A DNA stretch of 64,000 bases from the NCBI GenBank assembly GCA_020809705.1, contig CP085829.1, positions 4,712,001 to 4,776,000 of the forward strand, in the 5' to 3' direction. The notes under the pieces are model-generated. The model searched no databases, was not told the origin of the DNA, and saw nothing but the letters and a program-made list of their open reading frames with translations. A program made the translations under genes and the position numbers. The stretch comes from Calonectria ilicicola (taxonomy: Eukaryota > Ascomycota > Sordariomycetes > Hypocreales > Nectriaceae). Numbering within the stretch: position 1 is the first letter of the stretch; every line of letters starts with the position of its first letter. This document shows positions 45,950 to 56,775 of the stretch, piece after piece.

Positions 45950-47151
45950 ATGCACCGACGGCGACGACAAAGAAGACGATCATTAAACTCGAACCGTCCT
46001 TCCGACCAGATCAACTCCACCATCTCCGCATCGCCTAGCCGGATCCTCTGTGAGACTGAAAGGGCTATCCAGGATCGAGTGTCAGGTATTGTTTTTGGCC
46101 AAAAGAACAACAGGGTTTGGGACGAGATGCCACGGAGGGCGTCGTCAAGGGACCCTCGTCCCATCGCTCCTCTACCAGGACCAGCTGGTGACGGGACTGT
46201 GACCATACCTATCGACCGCAGCCAGAGGAATACGAATGAGCGACCTCGCCGTTATACTGTCAGGGGAACCTGTAAGCTTCAAAGACAAGACGGTAGTTTT
46301 GAATGCTTGGATGCTATGGTCAAGGACATTGAGGGCATGTCTTGCGTTGATATCAAAGAAAGCCATGCCCAACGTCTATGTTACGAAGTGAGGCGATTTA
46401 AAACAGCCAAGTATAGGTATAGAGACAAGAGGGAATCCGCAGGCCAGTCGTGGAAAGCTATCGGAGAGACTACCGTTATGTTCATGAAATTGGACGGAGG
46501 GATCATGCCTCTAACGGGGCTTGTCTGGAAGGACAACGTCCCGTTTGAACTCCGCATTCACAAAAATATTGCTCTTGGTGTTATTTTCCCAACTGGTAAG
46601 CTAAAATGACATCAATTTTCATTAGTATGTATACTGACAAAAGGGTAGAACCAGGTCCAGGCCCAGTTCCAACCCATCGCCCTCCCAGATTTGTTCCCCT
46701 TGATAACACTGAGCCAATCCCATGCCAAGGAATCGTTGGGCTAGAGACCCCCCTCTCGATTGGTAACCTAGTGCCGGCCAATACAATCAGCCACAAATTT
46801 AATACACCAAGTCATTTTGGGCACTCAGCCGTTGGGTACGCTGACAGTACTCAAAGGTCGGGTCCGGGTGGGAGGATGAACGAGCTGTTTAACAACATCA
46901 CAGGTGGGCCAGTCGATAATGCACTTCAATCCATCCCCATGAGTGATCAGTGTGCTCCAGTGGATGTAAATCAGGGATACGAGAACCCGGAATCTGCTCT
47001 AGGACAGCTGGTCACTGGAAATGTTCCTCAGCAAGAGACCCCCTATCTTTTCCCTCTTGGACCTGATGATCAGTTGGCTTTTTTGAGTGCGCAAGACCTC
47101 AGTCAGTTCGGCGTGTTCCGGAACTGGAACCCTCCCTCATCCCCGTACTAA
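45950..47151 (+). CDS. Unrecognised fungal protein, two exons
   Basis: Exons 45950-46595 and 46649-47151 with a 53-nt GTAAGC...TAG intron give 382 aa. I do not recognise the family. The first 10 residues are almost all basic (HRRRRQRRR), possibly a nuclear signal. Residues about 95-215 look like a compact alpha/beta domain (RYTVRGTCKLQRQDG, CLDAMVKDIEGM, HAQRLCYEVRRFK, TVMFMKLDGG, PFELRIHKNIALGVIFP). The second exon encodes a Pro/Gly/Asn-rich, probably disordered tail. Two consecutive exons joining in phase and their ordinary amino-acid composition argue for a real gene. An upstream coding exon before 45950 cannot be excluded, as the initiator lies in a pyrimidine-rich, open stretch. Confidence 0.65.
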
Positions 47152-49557
47152 AGGGGGCAAATGAGGTAGGGGCCGGCTGCTGGGAATGAAGGCAGTATCC
47201 TTGCAAGCTCTTCAAAGATGAAGTACGTTGGATTCGATGGGGGCAAACGAAGACCATCGAGGAGATCTGACGTTTATCTGGATGATACGGACAAGTTGGG
47301 GACTGAATGACACAAACATGCAATGGAACTCTAGGGGGAGGGGGGGTACATGGGTCGCGTTGGTGGTGGTGGTGGCGGCGGTGGTGGTGATGATCATGAT
47401 GATGCATCCTGACGCTTTCCATTTGCATTTCAACACCCATTTGGTTTTTTATCATTCTTTCTTGAATGTTATTTGGTTTAATATAGGTAGAAGCCCAACA
47501 CATGAAGCAGTTGACCCTCTCCAACGCTGTTTTGCTCCTTGATGAGGCGAGGCACATTCGCAAACATGTACTTGCACGACCACCACGAATGCAAGAATGT
47601 GATATCGCTGTGCCGTAAAAGTCTGGAGAGGGGATAACAAGCTAACCTCATAGGACTAACAACGTGTAACAGAGCCCTGGAGTTGTTCGATCCGTTTCGA
47701 TGGGTTCGTCCGGCTGCAGAGACATGGGCATCGCCGGAAACATGACAGGTCAGCTCCTGTCTGTCGCTCTGCCGCGCGGTAGCAGCCTTTTTGGATCGGC
47801 GAGGAAGAGAGAGGGAGAAGGAGGGGAGGGGAGGGGGGAGAGAGGGCTGATGGAGGACAAGGACAAGGAATAGTCATCGGTGTGAGTAGGGATGTAGGAA
47901 GGGGGGGGAGGGTGTGCGATGACAATCTACCGGCCGCGGTAGCACACATCGAGAATGTCTCCAGAAGACGTTGGACTATCTCACCTGTGTGTCCACGAGG
48001 GGGAGGGGGAGAAACATAGGGGGGAGCTATGGCCCGTCAGCGGCTAGAGCATTCGCCCGCTCGCTCTGCTCCTCTCTGTCCCTCTGGTTTTTTTTTTCTT
48101 CGTCTCTCTGTCTCTCTCTCTCTTTCCGACGCGCCGCGGCGGGCTAGTAGGGCAATCCTCAAACATGCAGCAAGCCAAGACGTGGGCTGCCCTCCTCCCC
48201 GCTACGGGACCTGGAACTGGTCGTCGACGCGGGACTGCACACCTCTTTCGGGTTCACGATAACGGAGGAGAGGCTCCGCCCGTGATTGCTTTGCCTCTCA
48301 TCGGTGAGACCGGTGAGCAGGTAGAGTCGTGATGGTTCTTGGGGGGCGTGTTGTTTCTCTGCAACGGCCGCCCTGCCCACGGGGGTAGTAAGGAAAAGGA
48401 AAGGAGCCGGGGGGGCAGAGAGAGGGAGGGGATGGATTGGATGCACATGCATGAGCACGAGCATGACCAGCAGCGAAGCAAGCAGTTTATCATGCGCCGT
48501 GCCGTGAGGCTGTGACCAAGCGAAAGCCAAAAGCCAAGGCGAGGGGGAATGGGCATGGGAGCCTCACATGGGGCCCTTCCTCGCTTCTACTGTCCCCCAG
48601 AAAATGTGACCCCGGCCGATCCTCTCGGGAGCCATGGAGGCGTCGGGATCGGGGGGCGGGTCCCAACGACGCCCCCCCTCAAGCCGCAACAGACGCTCAA
48701 TGGGCTCCATTTGCCCACTTACAAGACGCCATTTCATCACAATCAGCATCTGCTGCGCATCCACGTCTCAAACCGCGCAGCCGGGTACCATTGGGGCCGT
48801 TGTGGTCCTTGGGGGGCGCCTGTCCGAGCCATCCCGGCAATGTGAGTCGTCAGGTCCGTCCTCGCATGCCTCGAGACTTCTACTGCCATGTCGAGCTTCC
48901 TCGCCGACGACAGAGTTGCCCGAATGGAACCGTATCCTGGTCGTCTTCAACTAGGAAAAAAAAAAAAAATACATCATCACCTTCTATCGCGTCATGACAG
49001 TGTCAGAAACAGTTCAGGGTTTCATTTCAGCCCAGGCAAGATACATTGATACCTACTTTTTCCTATTTCGTATTCTGCGTACTTTACCTAGAACATCGTG
49101 ACCAGCGAAACATTCCATTTGCGTCCAAGCCCATCATCCAAACTCCACCAATAATCCTAGCAGCAGATACGTGCAAAATCCGAAACTGGAAATGTTGCCG
49201 CGACAAAGTGATAAACGAGATGCTTGTTTGATTCTTTCTATTCCTAACCCCAAACACCTAGCAGTGCATTCCTTCCATGGTACAGTCGTCACAGTGAAGT
49301 TTGGGTATCGAAATATTCCTGTGTGCCCACAATTCCCACCAATTTCATCATGCTTCGTAGCAATAATAACATAAGAAATACCCATTTTGCAATAACCCCG
49401 AAATCGTAGCACATCCCTAGTAGGATCCCAAGATTCTACCATGGTCTTGCTTGAACCTTGACCAAAAAAAAAGACGAAAAAAAAACCATAAAATAAAACA
49501 ACAAACACATCATCAAACTTTGTTTCTGCAAATTTGTCACGAGGCCGCTTGCTTGTG
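47152..49557. other. Intergenic region between two 3' ends, G-rich
   Basis: No gene supported. A (GGT)n/(GAT)n patch lies near 47365-47405. A G-quadruplex-capable stretch is at 47823-47846. T/CT-rich sequence occurs near 48085-48125. 48960-49560 is AT-richer and should contain the 3' UTR of the LOV gene. Confidence 0.55.
47823..47846 (+). other. G-quadruplex motif
   Basis: G-tracts of 4, 4, 6 and 3 separated by A, A and AGAGA on the plus strand, within a larger GGGGA/GAGA-rich stretch. Confidence 0.7.
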
Positions 49558-50298
49558 CTAGTGTGAGCTGTACTCGCATTGGAAGCCAACCGAATATCGA
49601 GCCCCGCTGGCATCCGGCGGGACAGGAATTATGGAAAGCAAGTTAGTAAAGGACTGTCCGTTCCTTCGGAAGTTTTTGACGCAGAGCTGGATCTCTTCGT
49701 TGTCTCGAACGGCATGTCGCATCCGGCGGACCGTCTTGTCGGTAGATTTGGTCCCTGAGCGGCGGCCCTTTCCAGGGGGATGCTGAAGAAATCGACAGTT
49801 GCGCCCGATAATCTCGTCAAGGGGATAGCCGGTCAAGTGGCAGAAAGCATCAGTGGCGTAGATGATGGGAACATCCGGCTGGTCCAAGTCACAAAGGACG
49901 AGGGAGACGGAAGCATCAACCGCCCCAAGATCAATCTGGGGATTTGGCCGGGATACTATTCGGAGCTGCACGCTCATCTGGTTAGAACTGTGGAATTGTG
50001 CAATGGTCGTGGCATCCATCCAAAAAGCTCCAGGCGGCACCATTGAACAAGAGAGGACAGGAGGAGAACTCACGAGGATTGCCATGATGTCAAACCCGCT
50101 GGGAGCGTATAGACCAGGATAAATGATGGGGTCTTGGCCCCGACGCCAGGCACTGGCAGTTGTGATGCTGGATCCATCGTGATTAACGGACCCCTGTTCA
50201 GGAAACTCGTACTATCGACATTGTTAGCGTCCGCCTCAAAGCGCATCCTGCGAAATGCCGGTTCTAACATTGAATGCTTGAACCTCCCAAGGGTTCAT
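49558..50298 (-). CDS. vvd: Blue-light photoreceptor, Vivid/ENVOY LOV protein
   Basis: Exons 50298-50269, 50211-50074 and 49965-49558, introns 57 and 108 nt, product 191 aa (Neurospora VVD 186). It begins MNPWEVQAF and has YAPSGFDIM, both hallmarks of the VVD N-cap, then RPNPQIDLG and the LOV core. GRNCRFLQ places the flavin-adduct cysteine at 113. NFRRNGQSF and YSVGFQCEYSS complete the domain. The intron 2 acceptor at 49966 was chosen because it gives the same N-cap to core spacing as VVD; an AG twelve bases earlier is also in phase. VVD proteins dimerise with the White Collar complex and damp light responses. Oddities: the VVD Cys71 position seems to be Val76, and Cys98 (AFCHLTGY) is an extra cysteine recalled from Trichoderma ENVOY. 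Confidence 0.93.
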
Positions 50299-51269
50299 GG
50301 CCGAGGATGCCTTGGAGGCCATTGGTCTTGGGCAGCTTTTTCAATGTGTTGTCGTGAGGGGCGAAGAGGGGTCAGGTCGATGCAAGCAGATGGGAAGGGA
50401 AGGGGATTTGCAAGGTTGTTGGCGATAAGAGGGACGGCAGCAGGTACAGAGCACCGAGTGAGAACGATGATGATAGTGATGGGAAAGGTGGAAAGGAGAG
50501 ATGCCAAAGATATATGATTAAGCTAGCGCCCAGAATGGCGGGAGTGGATCAAGATGGCGGAGTTGAAGGGAGTGAAGGTAGCATGGAGTGGAAAGACAAA
50601 GTACGAACCCGAAACAAAGAGACTCGGATGCATCGTCATATGTGTCGAGCCCGAAGCACGCCCAGCGACAGGGCAAACAAGGCCAATGTCAGGGCCCAGG
50701 TCAGACTGGGGGGGGGGGGTCAGGACCATGACCGTGGAAGAGTGAGCTACGAGCAAAACAGGGCCATGAAATAACGGGCATGAGTGGACTGGCGTGGATG
50801 TGGGACGTGTGAATAGCCGTGGGCAGAGACGTCTGGCGTGGGTCGGTGGACAATTCTATTCCATCCTAACCCGTCCTAACCCATTCCATGAAGTCAACCA
50901 TTGGATGTCGAGGATGGCTAGTTGGCGCAGATCCCAAATCGGGCTGGTTGGCGCATGGCTGGTCTGTTGAGGGCGCCGCATGCTGTGCTGTGCTGTGCTC
51001 TGTTGTGACCGTAAACCAACCTGCCGAGACAAGGTAGAGCGTGTGAAGCACAGCTTCGTACGAGAGAAAGGAGCAAGGTTTCCGGTAGGAGGGGGGCGTG
51101 CAGGATGGAGACCAATTGCGGGTTAGGGTGTGACTATCACGTCTGGATGCGCGTTGGCCGTGTTGCTATTGACAATGATTGAGCCGTGTCGGTGTCGTGG
51201 CCACCACCTGTGTCGTAGCAAGGCAGCACTGTGTGCGGATGAGCCAATATCAGCGCTCTCAAAAACCCA

Positions 51270-51319
51270 GATCGCCGGCCCAAGCCCCGGGGCCCGGGAT
51301 CGGGGATCATCGGTGGATC
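51270..51319. promoter_or_regulatory. GATC cluster, candidate White Collar complex element
   Basis: Four GATC motifs (51270, 51298, 51305, 51316) within 50 bp, 0.97-1.02 kb upstream of the LOV gene ATG. The White Collar complex of Neurospora binds GATC-containing light-response elements, often paired. Function here is inference. Confidence 0.4.
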
Positions 51320-52534
51320 AGTATGTGAGCGGTCCCCGCCCGCCGGGCTCTCGACCAATCCGCTCCAAACCGCCGCAGCAGAAGCAGGGTTGACAAGGGT
51401 ACGAGAGTACTCTAGCCATGTACCCAGGGACCATGGCCATGCGGAGATGGCTCCTAAAGGTTCGTGGGCTAACTAGATGTGCAGTGCGTGCGGCCAAGGA
51501 TTGAAAGCTCCATCTGTGCCGCCCGTTTGACTTGTCCCAGCTCTTACTGTGCCATCCACGTCCCAATCACGCAAGTCGTGTTGCCCCCAGCCCGTCGGCG
51601 GGCGCATTTCGCTGTCATTCCTCCGCTTTGCCATCCGCCGGGCTGGCATCGCTTCACGATTCACGATTCACGCACCCATTTATGGCTCCGCTGTTGTGCT
51701 CTTGGTTGCACACCGATGTTAAGCTCAACCCTTCACGAAATGCGACCGCCCCAGCGCTTTAGTGGGGTTGGAGGCATGAAGACCCCTGATCTGGATGACG
51801 ATGATGGCCTAGACTGCGCTTAGTCTCCTTGTTCTCGGCTGACTTTGTGTGGAGCTAAAGGCCGTTTTTTTGCGATGCCAAAAGCTACTTGTGCCGATTG
51901 CTGTAAGTGAGATCGATGCGGGCGAACCCAACTAGCATTGGGATCAGAACGCAAAGACTGCCCATCGAACGAAACTTCTCGCTTCGGCCGGCGTTACCGC
52001 TAAACGAGGGAGGAGACAGAGGGTAGCGTGGACACTGCTGTTTTGAAAAAAGGCCGAGTTCCACCATCTCTCTGGGTCCCCTTTTGGCTTTACACAACAA
52101 TGCATGCATGCTTGAGGCAACGGACCAAAACTTTGCGGGATAGTTATGGTCGGGAAGAGGTGGGCAGGCGTGGTGTAGTCAATTGAGATGATGCTGAAAT
52201 GATATGATGGCTGCTTACACGTGCTTTCTGGGCCCAAACGTTCCCTCCCGTCTGAGTCGTTTCGAGAAGCCAGGCGCAGAAGCAGCGACGACACTGATCC
52301 TCCCTCGTTGGCTACCGATTTGAGGCGGGATGCTACCCTTTAGGTGCCTACAATAGCTCATGGAAAAAGCATTGACGGTTTCTATTCTCAGGTACGGCGA
52401 CAGCTTCATTTGCTGCGAAGGGCAGTCGTCAGGGATGTGGTCGGCATGGGATGTACCAGAAACGGGAGCTCGATTCTGTGTGGAGGGTTTGTCGTGCCCA
52501 ATCCTGATGGCCGATGCCTCTCGATGGTCATCCA

Positions 52535-52567
52535 GATCGAGACCCTAGTCGTTCCCAGATCGATCGG
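52535..52567. promoter_or_regulatory. Three GATCG sites, second candidate light-response element
   Basis: GATCGA at 52535 and 52558 and GATCGG at 52562. They lie 2.2 kb upstream of the LOV gene and 0.4 kb upstream of NSE2, so they could serve either or neither. Confidence 0.3.
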
Positions 52568-52963
52568 ATTTGATACGGTATAGCTCCGTTGCGTACGGTA
52601 ACCCCGGACGGTGGCCCCTGGACGGTAGCCCTGCTGGCACCAGCATTCTGCTGCAAAACATCAGCGAGCTGTTGTACCACCATCCCACAGCTAGTTACCC
52701 ACCGTTTTCTTCCGTCGAGTGGGTAGCCCCTCCCCCGTGACATGGCATCGCACTACGTACTACGTACAGCGCAGCGCCCTCACGCGTCAAACTGCTGCTC
52801 GCGTAGCATCTGTGCAGCAAGCAACCGACTGGCTGAAACTCTGCATCTAAAGCCCCCGCCGACAACAAATTGATCAACAGACTCACACCCGAAAAACTCC
52901 ACATTAGCTCGCGATGCTCTCGACGTGCACCACTTTCCGATAATCGCCATCTTCCCATTCGAC

Positions 52964-54198
52964 ATGTCCCGCCGGCTCATCAATCGCGCGGGCGGGCCTG
53001 TCGCATCCTCGTCGTCGTCGGCTTCCACAGCTTTGCCCGACTACGAACCGCCGTCGTGTCCCCTCAACGATGCCGCCCGCCGCGCCCTCAACGCGCTTTC
53101 CACCAACCGTGGCACCGTCAACTACCAGATGCACATCGAAAATTCAGTGCGTCTTATCGGCTCTAGCGTTGGCGACTTACATGAGCGCCTGAGAGAGCAA
53201 AGCGATACCCTCCACCGCCTCCGCTCCAAGCGGGAAGAGAGGGGTACCGATAAAACGCCAGATGAGCTGCGGCTAGAGAACCACATTGAAGATCTTGAAG
53301 CCAAGGTTTATTCTCTGACCGACACGTCAGAAGCGGCCATCCGAGATTTGATTGATCGCAAGGTGGAGCTGGAGGATGAGGCAACCATCATCGGTGACTT
53401 GCCTACCCATGCTGCTGCGGAAACCGCAGGAGCTTCCAACGCCGATAGGGAAACGCGCCGGTCTCGTCGCAGTGCCCAAGAAAGGGAACTTGACTCGGCA
53501 CCACCCGAGTCTGATGAAGACACTGAAGCCAAGGCCGCCGCCCCAAGTGTCCTCGAACTATTCAATAACCAGCGCAACGAAAAGAAGGCCGAATACGAGG
53601 ATTTATCCATGCATGAACGATATGCTCTCAATAATGACTATGCTGCCTTCAAAAAACTCTGGCATGACTCTATGGCGGGTGAAGATGGACCTCCCTTACC
53701 TGACGCTTCTCGATGGTTCCGACCTGACGGCCAACCTGTTATGCGCAGTCAAGCCGATGAGGGTGGCGACGACGACGACATTGCTGTTGCTCGCGAGGTC
53801 CTAAGCATCAACTGCCCCCTCACACTTCAACCAATGAGCGAACCATACAGTAATCGCAAATGCAAGCACACGTTCGAAAAGTCTGCCATTCTCGATTACC
53901 TCACCATGCGGGGCGAGAAGCAGTGCCCACAAACGGGATGCTCTCAGGTACGACTGTTCATGGTACCTCCATTTCATGTTAATATTACTAACATAATTCT
54001 CAGATGTTTTCGCGCGCACGCTTCGAGGAAGACTTTTTCCTTGACCAAGCCATGGTCCGTCGTATTCGACGCACCCTCCAAGCCCAGGAGCAACAAAATG
54101 ATGAAGAAGACGAGGACGAGGATTTGGGCGACGAAGAAGTTGTGGTTAGAGGCCAAAACGCAGCGCCTGGCCGAGTCCTTAAGAAGGAGCGACGCTAG
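52964..54198 (+). CDS. NSE2: NSE2/MMS21-type SUMO ligase of the SMC5-SMC6 complex
   Basis: Exons 52964-53947 and 54004-54198, 56-nt intron with an ACTAAC branch site, 392 aa. The first ATG in frame is 52964; the frame upstream to 52925 begins with GTG. Coiled-coil-like helices span about 50-135, as expected for the part of Nse2 that binds the SMC5 arm. An acidic/Arg linker follows. The SP-RING (zf-Nse) lies at about 282-345: INCPLTLQPM, then zinc ligands C300, H302, C321 and C326. The tail is acidic with a basic end (LKKERR). Nse2 sumoylates SMC5/6 subunits and repair proteins in DNA repair and replication-stress recovery in the nucleus. Convergent with the carboxypeptidase gene. Confidence 0.9.
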
Positions 54199-54683
54199 GT
54201 GACGGCTAAGGGAAAAAAAGGAGACAAGGGTAAATGACATGTATAAAAATGACATGATAGAATCTCACGACATATGATACCCCTGCCTGAACACCACCTC
54301 GCGAGAGGAATTTGGTGCTCTGGTTCAATTACATCCACATATGATGACCACAAAAAAGTACCATAACGCAGAGTTTTAAATTTCTAGCCTATTGTGAAAT
54401 GTGTTTGATTCCACATAGGTGGGTATCTTTGGTTGGTTCGTGACTTCACTTGGTCCAGGCCAATAAACAATCCAAACCTGATACCATATCACGTACTTCA
54501 TTCCCAGCAGATGCGATTGCAATGGCATACTGCGTGTTTCCTTTCCTGTATCCTATTTTCCATCCCTCATTCCAATATCCTAGAATAAATCACAGCGCGC
54601 CTATAACATAAACCTGGCCTTGGTATCAGACATGTACCAGGCAGTATTAGAAAAAGAAATCATGTTTTTTTTTTAGAGTTCGA
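54199..54683. other. Convergent 3' flanks
   Basis: 485 bp of AT-rich DNA between the 3' ends of the NSE2 and carboxypeptidase genes. Nothing else is seen. Confidence 0.7.
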
Positions 54684-56775
54684 TTAGACGGCTACGGCAT
54701 AGATGGCAGCAAGTGCAGCTACACCTAGTGCCCGGCCGCCTGGAGCACTCAAATAAGCTCCTGATGAATCATCAGTGGGTGTCGTCGTTGCCGTGTAGAG
54801 GCCTGTCAGAGTCTCGGTGGTGGTGGACTGGCTCTGAGTGGAAGTAGGCGATGGAGTAGCCAGCGGCCAGTCCTCAGAGGAACTATATAGCACGCCGTTG
54901 ATGACAACGCCCTTGGTGTCCTTATCCTTGCCTAAAAATATGGACTGCATGCTGTCGTCGCAAGTATCTTGCATGCCGCGAACGTAGCACGTGGGCGAAG
55001 GCCCAGCGGGCAACTTGTGGGTTTCCGTGGCATTGGCAGAGCCCGAGGTGTTGAATGTAGCCAGGTCGACCTTATCGCCCGTGGATACTGATGTGCCCAT
55101 GATTATACGTGCAAATACCTGGAAGGCCGTCTCGGGTTGGTACGCTGGTACTGCATGACCCGCTTGATACACGCGGCTGAACGAAAGGTTGCCGAATTGG
55201 CGAACAACCCCGCCAATGTACGAGTCGTTCACAATGATGGGAGCATACCCTGCGTCGGGGAACCGAGTGACATATTCACCACCAGCTTGCGCCGCAATCG
55301 CCTTGGAAACAGCCTCGCCACCCATCCAGTTGCAAATGTAATCGCGGTCGCCGTATATAAGGCCTACGTGGACTCCTTTGTTGATGAGAGCGGCGAGACG
55401 AGCAATATTTCCATCGCGAGCCTGATCGCCAGTATCGTAGAATTCGTAATATACTGTGTTACTCGAGAGGGTGTAGTTGATGGGGCTTCCAATAGTCTCC
55501 TGGATGCTCTCCTGGTTGAGGTACTCCAAAAATGTTAGGGGTGGGAAGGGGTCGGCTGTTGGAGCTGCCAAGTCGTATACACCACGACCTGATCCGAAAT
55601 ACGCCCTTTCGATATCTAGACAGGAATTCAGAGCATCATTGCAGACCTTGTTCACATGTGTACTGTCGCCCTCGCCCTCCGGGTCGCCGACCGCCGCTGC
55701 ATCGCTACATTGCTTTAAGAGGTCCTTGCAACCACCCTGCGCAGTGAACTTGGCGGAGTAGAAAGAAGCCTCCTCATCAGAAAGCGCCTTGTAGCCATAG
55801 GTGTTTTCACTTGCAAATATCGGGTAGTAGGGAGTCTGGGTCTCCATGTCAATGCAACCGTTGACAATGCCCAAGGAGTGCAGGTGAATTTCGATGGTGG
55901 AATTAAGGGGGAGCTCGCCGCTCTCTCGTTTGAGGTTCATCTCATCAAAGGTCTCAGCAAAGACAGGGCCATAGCGGCCACCATAGCTCTCAGCGAATAA
56001 ATTGATACCAAGGGAGCTGTTGCGGCCCTCCTCTGCGGGCTGGTACTGTGGAAAGGTGGTAAGAAAGCCCTGGATCGTGTGCCACACGGCAATAGCGGCT
56101 GTCTGTGTCGTGTTTACTGTATTGTCTTCGTCGCCAGATCCAAAGGTGCCATTTTGCATGGCCCATTTTGGATACTTTGTATTGGATATAGATGGGATCT
56201 CGATAGATGCTTGGGTAAAATCTAAGGTTCCATCTGTGGGGGTGTCGTATGAGAACCCTACTTGGTTGGGCTGGGGACATTGTGAATAAGGTTAAAAATA
56301 ATCGAGATGAGTTAAGACATACCTGATCGATAAAGAGCATATTGGATGCACGGTCCCAGCCCCATTCGCGCGCAACGGTATCATAACGATTGAGTCCCTT
56401 CTCCACTACCGAGCATGGTCCGTTGCCAGTGAAGAAGCCATACATGGAACTCGAGCCTGGTCCGCCATTGAGCCAGATGGTGAGGCTTTCTGTTTCTTGG
56501 CGAGCCTCCACAAACCAGAAAAACAAATTCGTCGGGTAGTCGCCGGGAATAGAGACCCAACCGGTGTATTGGCGCTGAGTGTCGAAGGCCGTGTTGCAGG
56601 CGCCGTCGGGGACCTTGTACGAAATGGTGATGTCTGGATCGCCTGGGGAGCGCACCACTGTCAGGTTTCGATCGCCGTCGGACTTTTGGGGAATAAATTG
56701 AGCGAGCGAATGAGAAATAAATATGGGTATTAGGGCGAACAACGGGAACAGGCCCGACGCGAGTCGAAGGGTCAT
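54684..56775 (-). CDS. Secreted/GPI-anchored serine carboxypeptidase, family S10
   Basis: Exons 56775-56323 and 56270-54684, 52-nt intron, 679 aa. A signal peptide covers about residues 1-25 (LASGLFPLFALIPIFISHSLA). LNGGPGSSS in exon 1 is the S10 substrate/oxyanion motif. The catalytic triad reads Ser246 (AESYGG), Asp461 (GDRDYICNW) and His523 (YQAGHAVPAYQP). Many NxS/T sites indicate N-glycosylation. The protein is longer than vacuolar carboxypeptidase Y: a Ser/Thr-rich stalk (about 600-655) leads to a terminal hydrophobic segment (GVAALAAIYAVAV) without a basic tail, fitting a GPI anchor. Family members remove C-terminal residues from peptides at acidic pH; here action is likely at the cell surface. 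The intron joins DQ to PNQVGFSY, a conserved S10 junction. Confidence 0.93.

Larger units (their letters stand above)
50299..52963. other. Divergent intergenic region, LOV gene and NSE2 promoters
   Basis: 2.7 kb without a supportable gene. It contains a GATC cluster near 51270-51319 and GATCGA sites near 52535-52567. It also has TGTGC pentamers at about 50984-51003, a TTCACGA triplet repeat at about 51653-51673, and a doubled CTACGTA motif at about 52752-52767. Its length is compatible with the long light-regulated promoters known for vvd genes. Confidence 0.55.
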
